A stretch of DNA of 64,000 bases from Misgurnus anguillicaudatus (Eukaryota > Chordata > Actinopteri > Cypriniformes > Cobitidae). The DNA lies in the NCBI RefSeq assembly GCF_027580225.2, contig NW_027395284.1, forward strand, positions 1,445,478 to 1,509,477, in the 5' to 3' direction. Positions 49,109 to 64,000 of the stretch are shown piece by piece (position 1 is the stretch's first letter; each line of letters starts with the position of its first letter). The position numbers and the translations under genes are program-made. Under the pieces are notes generated by a model. That model was not told the DNA's origin. It searched no databases and was given only the letters and a program-made list of their open reading frames with translations.

Positions 49109-49510
49109 ATATATGCTACTTTAATAAGCTGTTTTATGATGTTTTTTCTCATTTGAGGGCTTCATGTTCTTTTGGAGATTACCTCTGCTGTCTTCAAGGC
49201 ATTATGTTGGCAGCTTGGTGAAAGTTGCGTGGCAAATACATCAGTATTTCAATCAATTATAATTAAGTTATTCTGATGACAGCCCAGGATTATGTAGTGT
49301 TGTGTGAAATTTTTTAAACGGTTAATTATTATTTGCGTTTTTCATGTTTCTAAACATAATAAAAGTACTAGTTATTCTGCCGAATTGCAGCTCCACAAAA
49401 GTACATGCAGTATAACACACACAAAAATTCATTATATGACACTGAAACAAAACATAACTTTGATGTTTCTCTTTTGTTGGTTAGCTGTCTTATTTTATAT
49501 CTAAAAAAAA
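49109..49510. other. Gene-free stretch
   Basis: No gene or repeat signal. The missing N-terminal exon of slc1a7 is not here. Confidence 0.4.
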
Positions 49511-49517
49511 TTAATTT

Positions 49518-49686
49518 TCAACCCAATGTTGGGTCAAAAACGGACAAGCAATGTAATTTAACCTACGCTAGGTTGTTTCAACCAAAAATTCTGGGTTATT
49601 TTATCACATTGTTGGGTCAAATATAAAGATTTTCTGGGTTAATGTAACCCAACGGCTGGGCTTGCCCCTTTTTGACCCAACGCTTT
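49518..49686. mobile_element. Small MITE, AACCCAATGTTGGGTCAAAA type
   Basis: AACCCAATGTTGGGTCAAAA at the left and TTTTTGACCCAACGC at the right, with GGGTTA and TAACCC words between, form an inverted pair typical of a short fish repeat. Confidence 0.5.
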
Positions 49687-49943
49687 TGTTTATGTGTTCA
49701 TCACTCTATGATAGTATCTAAAATGATAGTAAGGATTCCTTTCAAGATCTTGCAATGTTTACCATGTTATACAATGAAATACGAGACATTGGTTAAAAAG
49801 ACTTTAGAAGATAAAATACTATAAGATGGGCATGTTTTGCAGATGCATAATATTACTTTGAATTTATATGAGTGTTTGTTCCTCACCTAAACTCGTATTC
49901 CTGTGCAGCTGGGATATTTCAAGTTTTCTCATTTTCTTTTCAG

Positions 49944-59564
<9,621 letters not shown>

Positions 59565-59978
59565 ACTCTCTCAGAGCATGACTGGTGCATTTCATCCCTC
59601 ATAGAGACCAAACAAAAAGACCAAGTGCTCAGAAGTGGCAGCCAATCTTGCGCTTTTACTTTCTGATACCACAGAGATTACAGATCTTTGGACCCGGTTG
59701 CCGTTTGCTGGATCTGTTCCTTGTTTCTTTTAAATATCACAGAGCATAATAAGCAGATATGTGGAAAAAGATCTGTGTGTATATATATATAAGTGCTTTG
59801 TCATTGTGTGTTTTCCTTGTTATCTATCAGCGACAAAAGACGCCATGTAAAACTACTGATGTTTATGGACAGTATACAGTACTTATGAAATATGGTTGTT
59901 TTATTCTGGTTTATTTTGCTTTTGCAATATTTTTAATTTTTTTTGAATGCTTTTTCTGTTTTTTATTATAACAGAGAG

Positions 59979-59984
59979 AATAAA
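59979..59984 (+). terminator. slc1a7: Polyadenylation signal of slc1a7
   Basis: AATAAA 415 bases after the stop codon, followed by a GT-rich stretch (TGTTGTCTCC). Confidence 0.6.
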
Positions 59985-61461
59985 TGTTGTCTCCTGGAGA
60001 GGATGTAAGCACCAGTGACCATAATACAGTGACCTCGAAAAGTACTGCAATGGTTAAATGTCATATTTTGAGGATTACAGTGCATTAAAGAGGTTTGCTC
60101 TGTTTACCGGAAAAACGGCTTATGGAAAAGTAGCACATAATCTTTTCTGTAGTCTTGATAAAACACACCCAAGTTAGGATTTACATGAAATATTTTTAAT
60201 AACAAAAATATAATTAAATATATTTTATCATATTTTATCATTTACTAACCCCTTAATTTTAATGCATTTATTTCCTGTTGACCTTAATGACTTTTACTAT
60301 ATAGACAAAAAATATTTTTTGGGGGTGAAATATTTCTGTGAATGAAACTCTTCCACAATAGAAAGAAAATCTATGATGATGCATATTACAGTTTTTGGGA
60401 TCTGGATTTATCTCCTTGTGTATTTGGATGCAAAAACTCATAAGATCAACTTTTAAGAAAAGAACTGAGCAGTTAAGAGGATAAAACAGATAATAGCCTT
60501 CTCATTTTAAAGAGTAGTATGCGTTTTGCTTGTGTCATTCGTTTGCGTCTGTCCTTCAGACTTCCAAGAAGAGCAAGTCGGTTTTCTTTGACAAGTTACA
60601 GTTGCAAACTTTATGGACTTGCAAACCATGCAAAAAATTCCAACCCTTACAGGATTCTTTGTATAAACATGTCAAATACGTCTGACTCGCATATTGACCA
60701 TGATTCATCTGCTAGGTTTCAAAAACAGTGGAAGGCCATTAAAATTCAAAAATATTACAGTTATGCCTTTTATTTAGACAACCTCCAAACCTATAAATCT
60801 TTATCCCACAAAATAAAAAGATCCAATCTTGTTCAATGGTGCATCAAATATTTTGCTATTGTATGTGCTTGCATGTAAGGTCTGGCATAATTATTTTGGC
60901 CAGCGAGGAGGTGACCGGTTTGTAAATAGTTTCTGAAATGCATACATGTATCAGAATGGCAGCATGTGGCTGTGTAATGACAAACGATTGCTGAGAAGCA
61001 GAAAGATGCCCATGTTGTGCCCATGCATGCACTGCTGAAACCCTGCAGGAAATAACACTGGCACAGGTCGATAACACTGCAGGAATCCTAAACACGGTAA
61101 TTGCTCATTACGAAAGTACAGTAAAAATGTGACCTCTCATTCTGCATGAACACATTTCCACTCTTCAGACAGCTGCTGAGCTTCACTAATCCTCTTTCTT
61201 TTGGGTTTTATGAACGAGTAAATTACTGTGCTCTTGCCATCCACTTACTGGTAGTAGAAGCCATCCTAATTTGATGCATTCACATCTAACTGGAATCTAG
61301 TTATATACAAAGATGTTTACAAAGAAACAGCAACATGAAATCTTTAAAAAAAAAAAACTTTTGTTACATACACTGACTGTCTGTACGGGGACAGACTGTG
61401 AATGCACTGGGAGATAAGAGCATCAATTACTGTTGCATCTAAAATACAAAAATGACCAAAT
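59985..61461. other. Gene-free stretch downstream of slc1a7
   Basis: AT-rich sequence. The frame at 60519-60878 has no recognisable domain. No repeat ends were defined. Confidence 0.4.
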
Positions 61462-62044
61462 ATTAAAGGTAAACATCACAGTTTTTCAATATTGTACTAT
61501 GTTCTTACATCAACTTAGGCAAATTAATACATACTATAATAATATCTATTTTTCAATGCGTGCACTTAATCTTTGTACAGTGCGTTGTGAAGGTGTTAGC
61601 ATTTAGCCTAGCCCCATTCATTCCTTAGGATCCAAACAGGGATAAATTTAGAAGCCAACAAGCACTTCCATGTTTTTCCTATTTAAAGACTGTTACATGA
61701 GTAAGTAAGATGATGTTATTGTGCAGTGAGGTCAAAGTGCTGCAAACTAAGTGCTCTTCCGCCATAAAATATAGTTCTCATTTTTTATCCCCTTAAATAT
61801 TTGTGCCACCATACTTACTCGTGAAACTACTCATGTAACAGTCTTTAAATAGGGAAAACATGGAAGTGTTTGGTGGCTTCCAAATTCATCCCTGTTTGGA
61901 TCCTAAGGAATGAATGGGGCTAGGCTAAATGCTAACACATTCACGACGCACTGTAGAAAGATTAAGTGCACGCATTGAAAAAAGATAGGTATGTATTCAT
62001 TCGTCGAGTTGAGGTAAAAACATAGTAAAATATTGATGTTGAAT
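61462..62044. mobile_element. Foldback element with TTTAGCCTAGCCCCATTCAT arms, copy 1
   Basis: Left-arm words CACTTAATCTTTGTACAGTG, GCATTTAGCCTAGCCCCATT and CCTTAGGATCCAAACAGGGA are complemented in reverse order in the right arm (61840-62040). The loop is about 80 bases. No coding capacity. Confidence 0.75.
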
Positions 62045-62506
62045 GTTACTATTTCAAAAACATAAAAGCTAATATTTTTTAAATAAGTTGTTTTTATTAG
62101 AAATCACTGTGGAATTTTTTTTTAAAAACTTGATTAATATACAATTATACAGTTTGTTAAAAGTGACAATATTCCAAACCCCCAAAGTTACGAAAGTAAA
62201 GATCACTAAACAAACTCAGCTTATTTACTATGTGTGTATTTAAAGCAGGATTTCAAAAAATGTGCTTAAATTCACCATCACATATAAAGCACTGTGTTGA
62301 TCTCTGCTTGGCTCATTATTTTAATAAAATCATATTAGTTTTAAAATGGTTTAAATTTGAATTATAACTGGTTAGTTAGTGGCACATACGTGTCAGATTT
62401 ATCTGTACAGTAAACAATTAGTTACATAACTTAAATCTGAGAAAGGCCACTTATATTTACTGTCATTTTTACTGTGATATACTTGTACTTTATTGTTAAT
62501 ACTCTA

Positions 62507-62746
62507 TGGGGCGGTTTCCTGGACAGGGCTTATCCTAGTCCCAGACTAAAATGCATGTTTGAGCTACTTTAATTTCAAAACATATTGTACTGACATATTT
62601 TAACATATATCAGTACCATTGTTTTGTCTCAAGATGCACACCAGTATCATTTTTGTCAGGTTTCTTTGTAAAAACTTGAATAATGTCCTAATATAACTAA
62701 GGCCTAGTCCTGGATTAATCTAAACCCTGTTCTGGAAACCGCCCCT
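62507..62746. mobile_element. MITE, GGGGCGGTTTCC-ended, copy 2
   Basis: GGGGCGGTTTCCTGGACAGG and CCTGTTCTGGAAACCGCCCC are near-perfect inverted ends. It is the better preserved copy of the element at 6764-6993, in opposite orientation. Confidence 0.8.
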
Positions 62747-63854
62747 ATGTGGTTTAGGTTTTGAGGCTGCCTCAACAGATAAATTGATTCACATCAATAT
62801 TGTTATTTCAGCAATTTTATAAGTATCCAGAGTACATTTGACATGGTTTGCTTGGACTTCCCATACTGTTAACATCACTGATGTAAACTATATCAAGTCC
62901 ATTAAATAAACTGGGTTATGCCAATGTTTGTGCAATGACCCAGTACACATTTGCAGTGTTGTCACAGTTTGGCTTTGCCTGGTGTCAGCTGTAAGTTCTG
63001 AAGTTTCATGGCCATTCCCATATTCCCAGTTATTTTCAGTTTTCCTTGGAAAAATGCCTTTAAACAAAAAGTAATAAATTAGTGGTTGCTGAAAAGAAAT
63101 GGTAAATTTAAAAGAAAAATGTTGTGGTGATATAACTAAAAATGTAAATAAGTACATATGCCATGAGATGATTAAGGCGTTTGACCTTTAAATGATTAAA
63201 CTAAAACCGTTTCCTGTTGTGAGGGATTTAATTTATAATTAAAGAGCTCAGATGCAAAAGCTAAACGCCACATGAGATCATGATATTAACCAAATGATCT
63301 TGGCATGTATTATACGCTCATCAAATCATATATTTTACTATGTACTATATTAAAATATATGCAGTCAACAGTGTAGATTTATCTGCATTTACAACAGCTT
63401 TGAATTCAGCTCATCCAATAAGAATAAATCTGAAAAACATTTGCCACAAAAGTATTTGGAAGAAAGACCAAATGTGGCTAAATTCTGCCTTCGACATGAA
63501 CTCTGTTTACCGGTCATTCACAGATAAACTCTTAACATAATACACCATGTATGATGTAGCCAAAGCTGAGACATGGAAATGTTAAAGTGACTGCATGTTA
63601 ATCTTTTTTCACAGAGATCAGTCAGATGGATTGACTGCAAACCACAGCCCACAGGTCAAAGCTCATCTCTGACACTCGACTAATCTGAAATGCTGCAGCG
63701 ATGGCAGTCACCAACATTACGGATTAAAAATCCGACATGCATTCCAAAATCTGTAACCAGACAGGTTAAAAAGTATGAGCAATACTAATGGAGATGTTTG
63801 CATTAGCAAACAAAACTAAAGCTAATCAGACCTTAGCACATTTTTGACATTTAT
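62747..63854. other. Gene-free stretch
   Basis: No repeat or coding signal could be defined. Confidence 0.45.
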
Positions 63855-64000
63855 AGGAAAACACCACCATTTTTCAATATTTTACTATGTTCTTACCTCA
63901 ATTTAGACTAATTAATACATACCTGTCTTTTTTCAATGCGTACACTTCATCTTTGTACAGCGCGTTGTGAATGTGTGAGCATTTAGCCTAGCCCTATTCA
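63855..64000. mobile_element. Foldback element, copy 2, cut by the window edge
   Basis: From ACCATTTTTCAATATTTTAC through TTTGTACAGCGCGTTGTGAA to TTAGCCTAGCCCTATTCA it repeats the left arm of 61462-62044. The rest lies beyond the window. Confidence 0.75.

Overview
The window is vertebrate nuclear DNA from a teleost fish, most likely a cyprinid (zebrafish/carp group). The genes are intron-bearing, with GT-AG splice sites that join in frame. The proteins match vertebrate families: a connexin, SMIM12, peflin and the retinal glutamate transporter EAAT5. The intergenic DNA and introns are AT-rich and full of short inverted-repeat DNA transposons, tRNA-type SINE pieces and microsatellites of the kind abundant in cyprinid genomes. 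No bacterial operon, CRISPR array, rRNA gene or intact canonical tRNA gene is seen.

Layout. (1) 1-22.2 kb has no recognised coding gene. It holds several repeats, including two hAT-like elements with 8-bp target duplications (2155-4050, 4241-4950), and a GC-rich candidate first exon at 15964-16230 on the minus strand. (2) 22.2-26.9 kb is a connexin gene of the gja4/Cx39.4 type (+), with a possible non-coding first exon at about 22.2 kb and a single coding exon at 25599-26663. (3) 26.9-37.0 kb is intergenic and repeat-rich. (4) smim12 (-) has one coding exon at 37013-37288 and a non-coding first exon ending at 37764. (5) pef1 (-) runs from 45013 to 39596 in five coding exons giving 263 residues. 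(6) 45.4-49.9 kb is transposon-rich and contains a 500-N assembly gap. (7) slc1a7 (EAAT5, +) is visible from 49944 to 59564 as nine coding exons. Its first coding part is missing, probably in the gap. (8) 60-64 kb is intergenic, with further inverted-repeat elements.

The genes are a linked neighbourhood rather than a pathway. gja4 and smim12 are also neighbours on human chromosome 1p, which supports orthology. pef1 and slc1a7 are divergent and smim12 and pef1 are in tandem. The products are unrelated: a gap-junction channel, a small membrane protein, a calcium-binding adaptor, and a glutamate transporter/chloride channel.

I found no convincing new cellular system. The most informative material is the transposon stratigraphy: nested elements with readable insertion order, a three-copy foldback family, one repeat present as a single unit at one site and as a four-unit array at another, a SINE split by a MITE, and an element that begins 7 bases after a splice donor of slc1a7. 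All family assignments rest on reading the sequence and on memory of the families. No database search was run.
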